This document shows, piece by piece, positions 27,179 through 36,413 of a stretch of DNA of 64,000 nt; the stretch's first letter is position 1; every line of letters begins with the position of its first letter. The DNA is from Cumulibacter soli (GTDB lineage Bacteria > Actinomycetota > Actinomycetes > Mycobacteriales > Antricoccaceae): contig NZ_SMSG01000003.1 of assembly GCF_004382795.1 (NCBI RefSeq), forward strand, positions 248,001 through 312,000, read 5' to 3'. The translations under genes and the position numbers were made by a program. The notes below the pieces were generated by a model. It saw only the letters and a program-made list of their open reading frames with translations, was not told where the DNA came from and did no database searches.

Positions 27179-27631
27179 TTATGACGACTGTTTAACGAAC
27201 CGTTCTAGTTCATCTAGCGCGTCGTTCCACAGTTCGTAAAGGCTGCGCTCTTGGCCGCGATCGTCACGGACACCTTCGAGGGTGAAGGTGAGTTCTGTGG
27301 AGTCTCCGTTCGCCTCGAGTTCTACGGTTACCACTGGGAAATTCTTCTCGGAGTCTTCTGGGTTGCCCCAGCTGAACTGAAGTCGCCGCGGCTCCTGGAT
27401 GTCCAGGAAAGTTCCCGCCGTGGGAAACGTCCCCCGGGTCGGCACGACGAGCGTGTAGGCATAGGCGCCGCCGGTACGAAAATCTGACTTGATCGATTCC
27501 AACGGCGTGAATACACCCCGAGGATGCATCCAGGTGTGCAACGAACGCGCGTTGGTCCAAGCCCTCCACACGGCTTCGCGAGGGGCATTGATGGTGCGGG
27601 TGACTGTGAATTTGTCGTCGGGCCCAGCCAT
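27179..27631 (-). CDS. SRPBCC / AHSA1-domain protein
   Basis: 150-aa helix-grip (START-like) fold protein of the Activator-of-Hsp90-ATPase homologue 1 family; such bacterial proteins bind small hydrophobic ligands, but the ligand here is unknown. Visible family features: FTVTRTINAPREAVWRAWT at the N-terminus, the W-M-HP turn (HTWMHPRG), FRTGGAYAYT, GTFLDIQEPRRLQFSW, TELTFTLEG and a long C-terminal helix (YELWNDALDELERFV). ATG 27631 has AAGGAG upstream. It appears to be a single-gene unit closed by the shared terminator. Confidence 0.88.
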   Translation of the reverse strand: MAGPDDKFTVTRTINAPREAVWRAWTNARSLHTWMHPRGVFTPLESIKSDFRTGGAYAYTLVVPTRGTFPTAGTFLDIQEPRRLQFSWGNPEDSEKNFPVVTVELEANGDSTELTFTLEGVRDDRGQERSLYELWNDALDELERFVKQSS

Positions 27632-27675
27632 GTGTCCTGTCTCCTTGATGTCGTCGCACCATTATTAACCTTGAA

Positions 27676-28542
27676 TTAGAGGTAGGCCCACAGCCGTTCT
27701 CCGTGTGTCACACGCGCGGGCAAATTTGCCCGCCGGACAGCCTGCTGCCATCCGTGCATGGGGAGCGGCGATCGACTAAGTGCGGCGACAACGTTGCCTT
27801 TGCGGCGACCGCGCATCACGCTCGGATCGCTGATGATCGCCATGTGCCCGTTGTGCCGCTCAGTCGGTCGCAATGCGAGCGCCTCGCGTGAATGTCTGAG
27901 GAGCTCCCGCGTCATCGGCAGCCCAGGACCATCGCCAATGTTGGCTAGATAGATTCCCGACGGTCGCATGACGCGCGCAACCTCGCGGGCAAACTCGGCG
28001 CCTCGAAGGTGCTGCGGCGTCTGGTCGGCATTGAAAGCGTCGCGCACGATCACATCAGCGGACGCTGTGGGCAGAGCTCGTAGGCCCTCGAGTGCATCAG
28101 CGGTGCGCAGGGCGAATCGCCGTGATGATCGTATTCCGAACTGCGTACGCATCAGGTCAATCAATGCAGCATCGAAATCGATAATCAATTGTCGAGATCC
28201 GGGGCGTCGGGTCGCCAGGTACACCGGCAGTGAGCACGCGGCGCCACCGAGGTGAACAAACTCCAAGTGCTCATCGGGGCGGACTTCGTCGAGCATGTCG
28301 GCGATCCAGCGCGTGTATTCGAACTCAAGATGCGTCGGGTCATCGAGGGCTACGTAGGACGCGAGCACGCCGTCGAGTTCGATCATCCAGCCGTTCGAGC
28401 GATCTGCGTCCATCGTGATGCGCACATCTGCATGGTCGGTACTGAATTGGCCGGGCGATGGTGATGCCGCTACGAAACGCAGCGCTCGGGCTCGATCGGC
28501 GGGCAACCACACCAACGGGCGGTGCGTGGAACGGCCGGACAC
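27676..28542 (-). CDS. Spermidine-synthase-like methyltransferase-fold protein
   Basis: 288-aa Rossmann-fold protein related to the SpeE family, without the membrane part found in fused MFS/spermidine synthases. Motif I is EFVHLGGAACSLPVYLA near residue 93; LIIDFDAALIDLMR holds the acidic residue at the end of strand 2; DVIVRDAFNADQTPQHL matches the loop that carries the catalytic acid in aminopropyltransferases. Many actinobacterial members of this group are uncharacterised and may not make spermidine. GTG 28542 has GAGG six bases upstream. A TTGTCAGT sequence just upstream lacks a matching -10. Confidence 0.7.
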   Translation of the reverse strand: MSGRSTHRPLVWLPADRARALRFVAASPSPGQFSTDHADVRITMDADRSNGWMIELDGVLASYVALDDPTHLEFEYTRWIADMLDEVRPDEHLEFVHLGGAACSLPVYLATRRPGSRQLIIDFDAALIDLMRTQFGIRSSRRFALRTADALEGLRALPTASADVIVRDAFNADQTPQHLRGAEFAREVARVMRPSGIYLANIGDGPGLPMTRELLRHSREALALRPTERHNGHMAIISDPSVMRGRRKGNVVAALSRSPLPMHGWQQAVRRANLPARVTHGERLWAYL

Positions 28543-28660
28543 GCAATACCTCGACTGACAAACTCGGACAGCCGCTGGGTGCTATCCACAGCTGCGGTGT
28601 GTTTCCACGCCTGAAGCGGCGTGCTTTCCGTCCCAGGATACGCGAGGCACGCTGACTGGC

Positions 28661-29752
28661 ATGACCGCCTTCGAACCCGATGAACTAGCCGATTATGACC
28701 CCCACGAGATACCTCACGTCTTTGCCAGCGAGCCGGTCGCGGTAAGGGGGTTGACCGAGCTGCGCGCCTCGATTCCATATCTGCTGGGGTTCCGTCCCGA
28801 GCGGTCGCTGGTGGCGATCGGACTACAGCGCGATGGAACGGTCGTGATGACGGTACGTATCGACGCGCCGTGCACCGTCGCTCAAGCACGCACCGTGGTG
28901 AGTCACCTCGTCGAGGTGACGCGTCGTGGGGCGCCACATCGCCTGGTACTTGCGTACTGCGACGAATACGAGCAATCAGCCGATCCGAAGGAGCATGCGG
29001 CTGTGCACCGTTCGGCGCTGCGCGCCTATGAGACGGTACGGGACCTGGAACCGATTCTCTGCGCGGAGTTCTCGGCGTACGGCGTTCCCGTCGAATTCGT
29101 CTGGCCAGATCAACCGGGGATGCCTCGAGCGGAAGGTGGACCAACCCCGGCGATCGCGGTGGCGCACGTGATGAGCGGACGACGACTGCTGCGTAACCGC
29201 GGGGAGGTGGCGGCGCGCCTCGCCCCCGCCGCCGGTGACGCGCGGGCGCGCACTCGTAAACACACCGACGCCTTGCAACTCGTCCCGCACTCGCGAATCG
29301 AACTGGTCGCGATGGTCACCGACATCCTGGATCGCCACGGGACGGCTCGTGAGAATGGGTGCAGCCCAGCGGCACTCGAACCGTACGACGCCGCCGTATG
29401 TGCTCTTGCGATGCGGGATGTCTCCGCGCGCGACATCGTCATCACTCTGGTCGCGCAGGAGCCAGGGTGGCGGCATGAAGACTTATGGTGTCGAGTCAGC
29501 CAACTGGCGCCGACTGGCTATATCGCTCCGGTCGCCACGATGGCTGGTGTGTGTGCCTACCTCGGCGGTGACGGAGCGCTAGCCGGTTGCGCGTTTGATG
29601 TAGCGCTGCGTCATGAACCCGAGTATTCACTGGCGCAGATGATCGACGCCTCGTTGCGCGCCGGACTGCCGCCTCAGCAACTTCGGTCGATCTTGGCATC
29701 CACGTTCGACCCGGATCCGCCGAGTGCACGCGAGCTGGGTGGCGTGGACTAG
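28661..29752 (+). CDS. DUF4192 protein
   Basis: 363-aa actinobacterial protein of unknown function. It shows the DUF4192 signature ELRASIPYLLGFRPERSLVAIGL near residue 35 and an Ala/Val-rich alpha/beta N-terminal half. A short Arg/Lys-rich segment (DARARTRKHTDA, near 194) joins it to a helical C-terminal half ending ASTFDPDPPSARELG. There is no signal peptide, transmembrane segment or recognisable active site. The ATG at 28661 gives the expected N-terminus. Its stop shares bases with the ideR stop (CTAG), so the two genes converge with a 4-bp overlap. Confidence 0.82.
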   Translation: MTAFEPDELADYDPHEIPHVFASEPVAVRGLTELRASIPYLLGFRPERSLVAIGLQRDGTVVMTVRIDAPCTVAQARTVVSHLVEVTRRGAPHRLVLAYCDEYEQSADPKEHAAVHRSALRAYETVRDLEPILCAEFSAYGVPVEFVWPDQPGMPRAEGGPTPAIAVAHVMSGRRLLRNRGEVAARLAPAAGDARARTRKHTDALQLVPHSRIELVAMVTDILDRHGTARENGCSPAALEPYDAAVCALAMRDVSARDIVITLVAQEPGWRHEDLWCRVSQLAPTGYIAPVATMAGVCAYLGGDGALAGCAFDVALRHEPEYSLAQMIDASLRAGLPPQQLRSILASTFDPDPPSARELGGVD

Positions 29753-30423
29753 TCGGTCGGCGCGACCAGCAGGTGCTCCGCGACAACCCGGGGGAACTGT
29801 GCGCCATTGATGACGAGTTGGTCGTCATCGCGCTCGACAGTAACCTCGACGCCCGAGCGAATTCCCGCCTCCGAGAGGCTCTCTAACAAACCGTCCTCGG
29901 CCTGCAGACCTTCTGTGATTCGTGCGATCTTCAGCTTCTGCACTCCGTCGCTAACCGCGCGCGAAAGCGGAATCACCGCGGTCGCGGCAGGGGAGCTCGC
30001 GCCGACATCGAGATCGGCAAGTCCGGGAACGGGATTGCCGTAGGGGGAGAAGCTGGGGTCACCGACCAGATCAACGATCCGCTTCTCGACGTCCGTCGAG
30101 ATGACGTGCTCCCAGCGACAGGCCTCGGCATGCACCTTGTCCCACTCCAGACCGAGCACCTGCACCAGCAGGAGTTCGGCGAGGCGGTGCTTTCGCATGA
30201 CCGAGATCGCGAGTTTGCGACCCTGCTCGGTCAACTCCAACTGGCGATCGTCCAAGACGTTCACCAGTCCGTCACGTTGCATCCGCGCCACCGTCTGGCT
30301 GACCGTCGGACCGCTTTGATGCAAGCGATCGACGATGCGTGCCCGCATCGGCACAGCACCCTCTTCCTCAAGCTCAAAGATGGTGCGCAGGTACATCTCA
30401 GTGGTGTCGATCAACTCGTTCAC
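29749..30423 (-). CDS. ideR: Iron-dependent repressor IdeR (DtxR family)
   Basis: Fe(II)-activated repressor controlling iron uptake and storage genes. The 224-aa protein begins [15 protein letters not shown] as in IdeR/DtxR (Met10 is a metal ligand). The winged helix contains the recognition helix [15 protein letters not shown]. The metal-binding and dimerisation domain has HRLAE and [12 protein letters not shown] (Cys102, Glu105, His106). A C-terminal SH3-like domain is present but divergent. GTG 30423 has GGGGAG seven bases upstream. The neighbour sigB 5 kb away matches the mycobacterial ideR-sigB linkage, here broken by the sulfurtransferase-acuC-patZ block. Confidence 0.96.
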   Translation of the reverse strand: MNELIDTTEMYLRTIFELEEEGAVPMRARIVDRLHQSGPTVSQTVARMQRDGLVNVLDDRQLELTEQGRKLAISVMRKHRLAELLLVQVLGLEWDKVHAEACRWEHVISTDVEKRIVDLVGDPSFSPYGNPVPGLADLDVGASSPAATAVIPLSRAVSDGVQKLKIARITEGLQAEDGLLESLSEAGIRSGVEVTVERDDDQLVINGAQFPRVVAEHLLVAPTD

Positions 30424-30449
30424 GCAATGCTCCCCAAGTCGTTGCTCTC

Positions 30450-30455
30450 ATTCTA
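30450..30455 (-). promoter_or_regulatory. Putative -10 of ideR
   Basis: TAGAAT on the minus strand, 26 bases upstream of the ideR GTG, gives a short leader with the GGGGAG ribosome binding site. It is back to back with the sulfurtransferase promoter. Confidence 0.4.
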
Positions 30456-30481
30456 TCCGGTTGCGAGATCGAAAGGCGTCG

Positions 30482-30487
30482 TACGCT
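30482..30487 (+). promoter_or_regulatory. Leaderless -10 element of the sulfurtransferase gene
   Basis: TACGCT, six bases, then ATG 30494. Confidence 0.45.
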
Positions 30488-30493
30488 GAAGAC

Positions 30494-31372
30494 ATGACGA
30501 GCCAGAACATGGCCCCTAGTGCGGTGCTCATCTCAGTCGATGAACTTGACGTTGCGACGCGGTCGGTGAACCCACCGGCCATCCTGGATGCGCAATGGGC
30601 CTTACAGGATCCGGGATTCGGTCTGCGTGCGTTCCGCAGCGGACACGTGCCCCGAGCACAGTTCTGCGACCTCGACACGATGCTGGCCGGTCCTGCCGTC
30701 GGACCTGGGGGCCGTCACCCATTGCCGGATCCTGATCTGCTTCAGGAGGATCTGCGGGCGCGCGGTGTGCGCGATGGCCAACGCGTCGTCGTTTATGACG
30801 GGGGCCTCGGATACAGCGCAGCGCGTGCGTGGTGGTTGCTGCGGTGGGCCGGCATCGCGGATGTGCGCATTCTCGACGGAGGACTCTCCTCGTGGATCGC
30901 CGAGGAACACGTCTCAGAAACGGGCCCGGCAGTGCGCGTGCCTGCTGGCGACGTCACGGTTAGGCCGGGGTCGCTACCGACCATCGATGCCGAAGACGTG
31001 GCGCGTCATCTCGCTGGTGGCGGACTGCTGCTGGACGCGAGGGCCCCGGAGAGATTCCGCGGCGAGGTGGAGCCAATCGATCCAGTAGCTGGGCACATCC
31101 CGGGTGCGCGGAACCTGCCGAGTTCAGCGCTGGTCGATCGCGACGACCGCTACCTACCGCCAGCGGAGATTCGTGCCCGACTCGCCGAAGTGACTGGGTT
31201 ATCTGAGCTCGACGCGGTTCCGCTTGTGGCGTATTGCGGTTCGGGGGTAACGGCGGCGCACGTCGTCGCCGGGTTGCAGACGGCAGGGTTGACCGCAGTG
31301 CTGTACCCCGGCTCCTGGAGCGATTGGATCTCGGATCCAAACCGCAGCATCAGCGCCGAGGCCAGCGAGTAG
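30494..31372 (+). CDS. Sulfurtransferase (tandem rhodanese, thiosulfate/3-mercaptopyruvate type)
   Basis: 292-aa protein with two rhodanese domains: an inactive N-terminal one (about 15-145, [21 protein letters not shown]) and a catalytic C-terminal one with Cys248 in [11 protein letters not shown]. The CGSGVT loop is the type seen in 3-mercaptopyruvate sulfurtransferases (SseA). It moves sulfane sulfur to cyanide or thiols, possibly supplying sulfur for cofactors or handling cyanide; the substrate is uncertain. ATG 30494 follows a leaderless -10; an inner Met at residue 6 (30509) is possible. Divergent from ideR, followed by acuC after 13 bases. Confidence 0.92.
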   Translation: MTSQNMAPSAVLISVDELDVATRSVNPPAILDAQWALQDPGFGLRAFRSGHVPRAQFCDLDTMLAGPAVGPGGRHPLPDPDLLQEDLRARGVRDGQRVVVYDGGLGYSAARAWWLLRWAGIADVRILDGGLSSWIAEEHVSETGPAVRVPAGDVTVRPGSLPTIDAEDVARHLAGGGLLLDARAPERFRGEVEPIDPVAGHIPGARNLPSSALVDRDDRYLPPAEIRARLAEVTGLSELDAVPLVAYCGSGVTAAHVVAGLQTAGLTAVLYPGSWSDWISDPNRSISAEASE

Positions 31373-31378
31373 TAGCGT
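31373..31378 (+). promoter_or_regulatory. Leaderless -10 element of acuC
   Basis: TAGCGT directly follows the sulfurtransferase stop codon and is separated from the acuC ATG by seven bases, giving acuC its own promoter in the 13-base gap. Confidence 0.42.
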
Positions 31379-31385
31379 TCGGGCC

Positions 31386-32597
31386 ATGAGCGATTCGGTG
31401 GCGGTCATCTGGACCGATGAGTATCTGAAGTATGACCACGGTGGCGATCATCCGATGCACCCCGTACGGGTCGACCTGACCATGAAACTTGCCGAAACGC
31501 TCGGTGTGCTCGACGTGCCGAACTTATCGCTGCACGCACCGACCGCCGCGACCGAGGAGCAGTTGCGTCGGGTGCACACGGACCGGTATCTAGCCGCGGT
31601 GCGGGAGGCGCCGATCCAACCATGGGGGATCGGGCACGGGCTCGGCACGGACGACAACCCGATCTTTTGGGGAATGTACGAAGCCGCAGCGATGATCGCC
31701 GGCGGAACTCGGCTTGCTGCCGAACTCGTCTGGACGGGAGCCAAACAACACGCGGTGAATATCGGCGGGGGAATGCATCATGCCATGCCGTCGCACGCGT
31801 CTGGTTTCTGTGTCTTCAACGATGTTTCGGTCGCGATTTCCTGGCTACTGGACCATGGGGCGCAGCGCGTCGCCTACGTCGATGTGGATGTGCATCACGG
31901 GGACGGCGTGCAGGCGTCGTTCTACGACGATCCGCGCGTGATGACCCTGAGCATTCATGAGTCGCCGTTATCGCTGTGGCCACATACCGGCTTCGCGAGC
32001 GAAGTCGGCCGCGACGACGCCGCCGGGTCGGCGGTGAATCTAGCGCTGCCGCCTGGGTCGAGCGATCGTGAATGGCGTACGGCGTTCGAAGCTGTGGTCC
32101 CGAATGTGCTGCGACAGTTTCGCCCGGAGATCCTGGTGACCCAGTGCGGCTGCGATACCCACCATGAAGATCCACTGGCGGATCTATCGCTCACCGTCGA
32201 TGGGCAGGCATCTATCTATGCTCGGCTGCATGAGCTCGCACATGAGTTGTGCGGCGGCAAATGGGTGGCGACCGGTGGTGGCGGATACGGACTGGTACGC
32301 GCTGTACCGCGGTCCTGGACCCACCTGATCGCCGAGGCCTCCGGAAGACCTATCCCCGCGAACACGCCGGTCCCGCAACGGTGGCGCGACATTCTCGCCG
32401 AGACGACTTTGCCTGGATTCATTGATCCGCGTAGCGGGTTCGCCACCGCCCCCTTGCTGATGGGCGAAGGAGCACCGATCGATTTCGATCAGTGGCAAGG
32501 GGGTATGTCGGATGCGCCGTTGGACCGGGCCATCATGGCCACTCGCCACGCAATCTATCCGCTAGTTGGCTTGGATCCCGCGGATCCGAGAGACTAG
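31386..32597 (+). CDS. acuC: AcuC-type protein deacetylase (class I HDAC-like)
   Basis: Zinc-dependent lysine deacetylase related to histone deacetylases; in Bacillus AcuC reverses acetylation of acetyl-CoA synthetase. The 403-aa protein carries the catalytic pair in GGGMHHAMPSHASGFCVFND and zinc ligands in DVDVHHGDGVQ and CGCDTHHEDPLADL, plus GGGGYG near the C-terminal end of the fold. This is standard length. It lies immediately upstream of a GNAT-domain acetyltransferase, forming a plausible acetylation/deacetylation pair. Confidence 0.96.
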   Translation: MSDSVAVIWTDEYLKYDHGGDHPMHPVRVDLTMKLAETLGVLDVPNLSLHAPTAATEEQLRRVHTDRYLAAVREAPIQPWGIGHGLGTDDNPIFWGMYEAAAMIAGGTRLAAELVWTGAKQHAVNIGGGMHHAMPSHASGFCVFNDVSVAISWLLDHGAQRVAYVDVDVHHGDGVQASFYDDPRVMTLSIHESPLSLWPHTGFASEVGRDDAAGSAVNLALPPGSSDREWRTAFEAVVPNVLRQFRPEILVTQCGCDTHHEDPLADLSLTVDGQASIYARLHELAHELCGGKWVATGGGGYGLVRAVPRSWTHLIAEASGRPIPANTPVPQRWRDILAETTLPGFIDPRSGFATAPLLMGEGAPIDFDQWQGGMSDAPLDRAIMATRHAIYPLVGLDPADPRD

Positions 32598-32636
32598 GCG
32601 GAACTAGGTCGACCACAACGCACCGGTGAGGCAGTG

Positions 32637-35150
32637 ATGAGCAGCATCGAACCAGAAGACATGACGGCGCCGCACGGATTGCATGACCCGAACCTCGCAG
32701 GGGAATTCGACTACCCGAGGCACTGGGAAGCCGATGTGATCGCCTCCGACGGCGGAACCGTGCATGTTCGGCCGATCACTCCCGCGGATGCCGATGACCT
32801 GGTTCGGATGCACGCGCGCACATCCGATCGAACCCGCTACCTGCGCTTCTTCGGGCCGTATCCGCGGATTCCGGACCGCGACCTCGCCCGGTTTACCAAA
32901 GTCGACTATCACGACCGAGTCGCGCTGATCGTGATCGTCGGTGACGACCTGATCGCGGTAGGACGCTACGACCGTTATCCCGATAGCGACACCGCCGAGG
33001 TCGCTTTCCTGGTTGAGGATGCACATCAGGGCCGCGGCCTCGGTCCGATGCTGCTGGAACATCTCGCGGCCGCAGCCCGAGAGAACGGCATCAAGCGGTT
33101 CGCCGCTGAAGTGCTGGCCGAGAACGGGCGGATGGTGCGCACGTTTATCGATGCCGGGTACTCGCCAAGCCGCTCCTACGAGGAAGGTGTGGTCCAACTC
33201 GAGTTCCCGATCCAGCCGACCGAAACTACCCAGGCGGTGATGTATTCACGCGAGCAGCGGGCGGAGGCCCGCTCGCTGGAGCGCCTGCTGACCGCGAAGT
33301 CGGTCGCCGTGATCGGCGCCTCGAATGACAAGTCGAAACTCGGGTACAGCGTGATGCGCAACGTGCTTGATTTCGGTCTAGATGGTCCGATCTACCCGGT
33401 GAACCCGTCGGCAGCGCATGTCGTCGGCGTTCCAGCCTATCGATCGGTGCTCGATATCCCGAACGACATCGACCTGGCGCTGCTCGCGGTCCCCGCGAGC
33501 CAGGTCGAAGGGGTCGTCGAGGAATGCGGTCGGAAGAAGGTCCGCGGCCTGGTCGTGATCTCGGGCGGGTTCAGTGAACGTGATGAGCATGGCCGAACCG
33601 AACAGCAAAAATTGGTCGAAACCGCGCGCGCGTATGGCATGCGAGTCGTCGGTCCGAACTGCCTGGGCGTGGTGAACACTCGCCCGGACGTCCACCTGAA
33701 CGCGACCATCTCTCCCTTCGTGCCGCCGCGTGGCCGCGTCGGCTTCTTCTGCCAGTCCGGTGCGCTGGGCGTCGCGATTCTCGCGGATGCCGCCCGTCGA
33801 GGCCTGGGCATGTCCACGTTCGTGTCGGCAGGTAACCGCGCGGACGTCTCGGGTAACGACCTGCTACAGTACTGGGCTACCGACGACGACACCGAAGTCA
33901 TTTTGCTCAACCTCGAGACGTTCGGTAACCCGCGCAAGTTTGCCCGACTCACCCGCGAGATCGGACGGATCAAGCCGATCGTGGCGGTGAAGTCGGGGCG
34001 TCACTCCGGTGTGAAGGCCGGCCTGCAGCACACTCACCCGATTGCGGACCATCTTGTGCAGGCGTTGTTCGAGTCCTCGGGCGTGTTACGGGTCGAAACC
34101 CTGATGCAAAGCTTTGACCTGGCCATGTTGTTCGCCCACCAGCCCTTACCGCAGGGCAACCGCGTGGCCGTCGTGGGTAACTCGTCGGCATTGGGCGTGC
34201 TGGTCCAGGATGCGTGCCTGGCGAACGGTCTCGATATAGCTGACGGGTACCCGGTGGACATTGGGCCAGAGGGCGGCGTCGATGCGTTCGAGGCCGAGCT
34301 GCGGCGGGCGAGCGCCGACGATCGGGTGGATTCCCTGGTCGCCGTGTTCGTACCGCCGGTGGTGACCGACGCACGCCCGTACGCCGAGGCACTGGCGCGT
34401 GTGAGCCGCGACGGGTCTAAGCCGGTCGTGACGACCTTCCAAGGAATGAGCGGCATCCCCAAGGGTCTTCAGTGGATCGGCCCGGACGGAGTCGTCGAGC
34501 GCGGATCCGTGCCGGCGTACGAAACTCCGGAACGAGGGGTGCTGGCGCTCGCCAGGGCTACCGCCTATCACGCCTGGCGGCAGAAGCCGACTGGAGACTT
34601 TCCCGATCCGGAGGGTATCGATGCGAATTCCGCCGCCACCACGATCTACCGCGTGCTGGAAGTTGAGCCACAGGGCCGGCAACTGACCGATGCGGAAACT
34701 CAGGAACTGTTGGCGGCGTACGGCGTGACCTACGGTCAGGTGGATGACGCCTCGCCGTCGGATGGTGTGGCGGTATCGATCGGTCTTGCCGATGACCCCT
34801 CGTTCGGCGCCCTATTGAGTTTCGGACTCAGCGGCCTGGCGTTAGAGGTATTCGAGGATGTCGCGTACCGTGCGCTGCCGCTGGCCGATATCGATATCGA
34901 CGAACTGATCCGTGCTCCCCGAGCATTCCCCTTGTTGTGTGGATACCGCGGGGGTGAGCCGGTGAATCTGTCGGCGCTACACGATCTGATAGCCCGTATC
35001 GCGACCCTCTCCGAGCACAACCCGGAGGTGCGCAGCCTCACCTTGGAGCCGGTGATCGCCACACCGCGCGGCGTGATCGTGACGCGGGCCAGCGTGAATG
35101 TAGGACCGCCGGTGAACCTGGGGCCACGCCGCCTGGCGCCGGCGATCTGA
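32637..35150 (+). CDS. GNAT acetyltransferase fused to NDP-forming acyl-CoA ligase-like domains (PatZ/PatA type)
   Basis: Probable protein lysine acetyltransferase. The product is 837 aa from ATG 32637 (GTG 32634 is an alternative). N-terminal GNAT domain (about 40-195) with acetyl-CoA loop HQGRGLGPMLLEHL. Then a CoA-binding domain (AVIGASNDKSKLGYSVMRN near 222) and two succinyl-CoA ligase-like flavodoxin domains (CQSGALGVAILAD; VAVVGNSSALGVL). Last comes an ATP-grasp-related end (LTDAETQELLAAYGV, then ALLSFGLSGLALEVFEDVAYRALPL). The ATP-grasp part lacks about 80 residues including the YPVVLK/HKSDVGGV nucleotide-binding region, so ADP-forming ligase activity is unlikely. The GNAT-first order is the actinobacterial PatA layout. 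Its 3' end begins a tandem repeat. Confidence 0.9.
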   Translation: MSSIEPEDMTAPHGLHDPNLAGEFDYPRHWEADVIASDGGTVHVRPITPADADDLVRMHARTSDRTRYLRFFGPYPRIPDRDLARFTKVDYHDRVALIVIVGDDLIAVGRYDRYPDSDTAEVAFLVEDAHQGRGLGPMLLEHLAAAARENGIKRFAAEVLAENGRMVRTFIDAGYSPSRSYEEGVVQLEFPIQPTETTQAVMYSREQRAEARSLERLLTAKSVAVIGASNDKSKLGYSVMRNVLDFGLDGPIYPVNPSAAHVVGVPAYRSVLDIPNDIDLALLAVPASQVEGVVEECGRKKVRGLVVISGGFSERDEHGRTEQQKLVETARAYGMRVVGPNCLGVVNTRPDVHLNATISPFVPPRGRVGFFCQSGALGVAILADAARRGLGMSTFVSAGNRADVSGNDLLQYWATDDDTEVILLNLETFGNPRKFARLTREIGRIKPIVAVKSGRHSGVKAGLQHTHPIADHLVQALFESSGVLRVETLMQSFDLAMLFAHQPLPQGNRVAVVGNSSALGVLVQDACLANGLDIADGYPVDIGPEGGVDAFEAELRRASADDRVDSLVAVFVPPVVTDARPYAEALARVSRDGSKPVVTTFQGMSGIPKGLQWIGPDGVVERGSVPAYETPERGVLALARATAYHAWRQKPTGDFPDPEGIDANSAATTIYRVLEVEPQGRQLTDAETQELLAAYGVTYGQVDDASPSDGVAVSIGLADDPSFGALLSFGLSGLALEVFEDVAYRALPLADIDIDELIRAPRAFPLLCGYRGGEPVNLSALHDLIARIATLSEHNPEVRSLTLEPVIATPRGVIVTRASVNVGPPVNLGPRRLAPAI

Positions 35151-35291
35151 TTCGGTAGTCGCGCAGCAAAGAAATCTGGGGCCATGCCGCGTGGCGCCGG
35201 CGATCTGATTCGGTAGTCGCGCAGCGAAGAAATCTGGGGCCATGCCGCGTGGCGCCGGCGATCTGATTCGGTAGCCGCGCAGCAAAGAACG
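35118..35291 (+). repeat. Three tandem 58-bp direct repeats at the 3' end of the patZ-like gene
   Basis: Units 35118-35175, 35176-35233 and 35234-35291 each begin CTGGGGCCA. The first includes the last ten codons and stop of the acetyltransferase gene; units 2 and 3 are intergenic. Unit 2 differs from unit 1 at three positions, and unit 3 diverges at a few more near its end. Probably a recent slippage duplication of the gene's tail. Confidence 0.92.
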
Positions 35292-35304
35292 GGATCGCCG
35301 ACAG

Positions 35305-35341
35305 CAAAAAAGGGACCGCCGAGCGGGTAACTCGGCGGTCC
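35305..35341 (-). terminator. Rho-independent terminator of sigB
   Basis: On the minus strand, an 11-bp perfect stem GGACCGCCGAG (arms 35313-35323 and 35331-35341, seven-base loop) is followed by a run of T (plus-strand A-run at 35305-35311). Confidence 0.85.
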
Positions 35342-35362
35342 GCTTTCAGCGCAGAGGCGTGA

Positions 35363-36346
35363 TTAGGAGAGGTATTCGCGCAACCCACCGGAGCGTTCTG
35401 GCGTGCGCAACTTGGCCATCGTCTGGCGTTCGATCTGGCGCACACGCTCGCGGGACATTCCGAATTCCTTACCGATCTGCTCCAACGTGTACGGCTTCTG
35501 CCCGTCGAGTCCGAAACGCCGCGAGACTAATGCCTTCTCGCGATCATCGAGCCCGGCAACGACCTTGCGCACGTCCTGGCGCATCATGTCGAAGCTGACC
35601 ACGTCTTCGGCGTCGGGGGAATCGGTGTCCTCGATGAAATCTCCGAGTGCCGCATCCTCATCGGTGCCCACGGTCTGATCCAGGCTCATCACGTCCCGGC
35701 TGTGCTCCAGGAGTTGGGTGACCTTCTCCGGCGTGAGGTCCAACTCTTCGGCGATTGCCTCGATAGTGGGATCCTGGCCAAGTTCCTGATGCATCCGGCG
35801 GCGGGTACGGATGACCCGGTTGACCTGCTCGGCCAAGTGCACGGGCAGACGGATCGAGCGTCCCGAATCGGCCATCGCACGAGAGATTGCCTGGCGAATC
35901 CACCAGGTGGCGTACGTGGAGAACTTGAACCCCTTGGCGTAGTCGAACTTCTCAACAGCGCGGACCAGGCCGAGGTTTCCTTCCTGAATGAGATCCAGGA
36001 ACGACAATCCGTGTCCGGTGTAGCGCTTGGCGACCGAAACTACGAGCCGTAGGTTGGCCTCGAGCAGGTGGGCCTTGGCGGCCTGCCCGTCGCGGGCGAC
36101 CTCTTGTAATGCTCTTCGCTTCTTTTCACCGAAGCGGCGACGGCGATCGGCGAGCAGTTGCTCGGCGTACAGCCCGGCTTCGATCCGTCGGGCCAGGTCG
36201 ACCTCCTGTTCGGCGGTGAGTAACTTCACCTTGCCGATAGAGGTCAGGTACACGCGCACCAGGTCGGTTGACGCCAGCGTTTCGTGAGACTGGTCGAGGT
36301 CCGTCTCGGTGTTGTCTTTATTGGGGTTCGTCGTGGTAACAGACAT
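35363..36346 (-). CDS. sigB: Alternative principal-like sigma factor SigB
   Basis: Group 2 sigma-70 factor for general stress and stationary-phase transcription. The 327-aa protein has region 1.2 ([29 protein letters not shown]), region 2 ([37 protein letters not shown], then [13 protein letters not shown]), region 3, and region 4 with [28 protein letters not shown]. It lacks the long K/A-rich N-terminus of SigA. The ribosome binding site GGAAGG lies just upstream of the ATG. A GGAAC-N17-GTT promoter suggests control by a SigE/SigH-type ECF factor, as known for mycobacterial sigB. Confidence 0.95.
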   Translation of the reverse strand: MSVTTTNPNKDNTETDLDQSHETLASTDLVRVYLTSIGKVKLLTAEQEVDLARRIEAGLYAEQLLADRRRRFGEKKRRALQEVARDGQAAKAHLLEANLRLVVSVAKRYTGHGLSFLDLIQEGNLGLVRAVEKFDYAKGFKFSTYATWWIRQAISRAMADSGRSIRLPVHLAEQVNRVIRTRRRMHQELGQDPTIEAIAEELDLTPEKVTQLLEHSRDVMSLDQTVGTDEDAALGDFIEDTDSPDAEDVVSFDMMRQDVRKVVAGLDDREKALVSRRFGLDGQKPYTLEQIGKEFGMSRERVRQIERQTMAKLRTPERSGGLREYLS

Positions 36347-36413
36347 TCAGCACCTTCCGATCGCGCCGACCGCTCGCGACAGGGATCGCGTCGCAAAACG
36401 GTTGTACTAGTGC

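Noticed and set aside
28547-28555. PafBC-type promoter upstream of the spermidine-synthase-like gene (minus strand TTGTCAGT)
   Set aside because: The -35-like motif is good, but no TANNNT lies eight or nine bases downstream.
28582-28590. DnaA box CTATCCACA upstream of the DUF4192 gene
   Set aside because: One mismatch from consensus; sites of this quality are expected repeatedly by chance in a window of this size.
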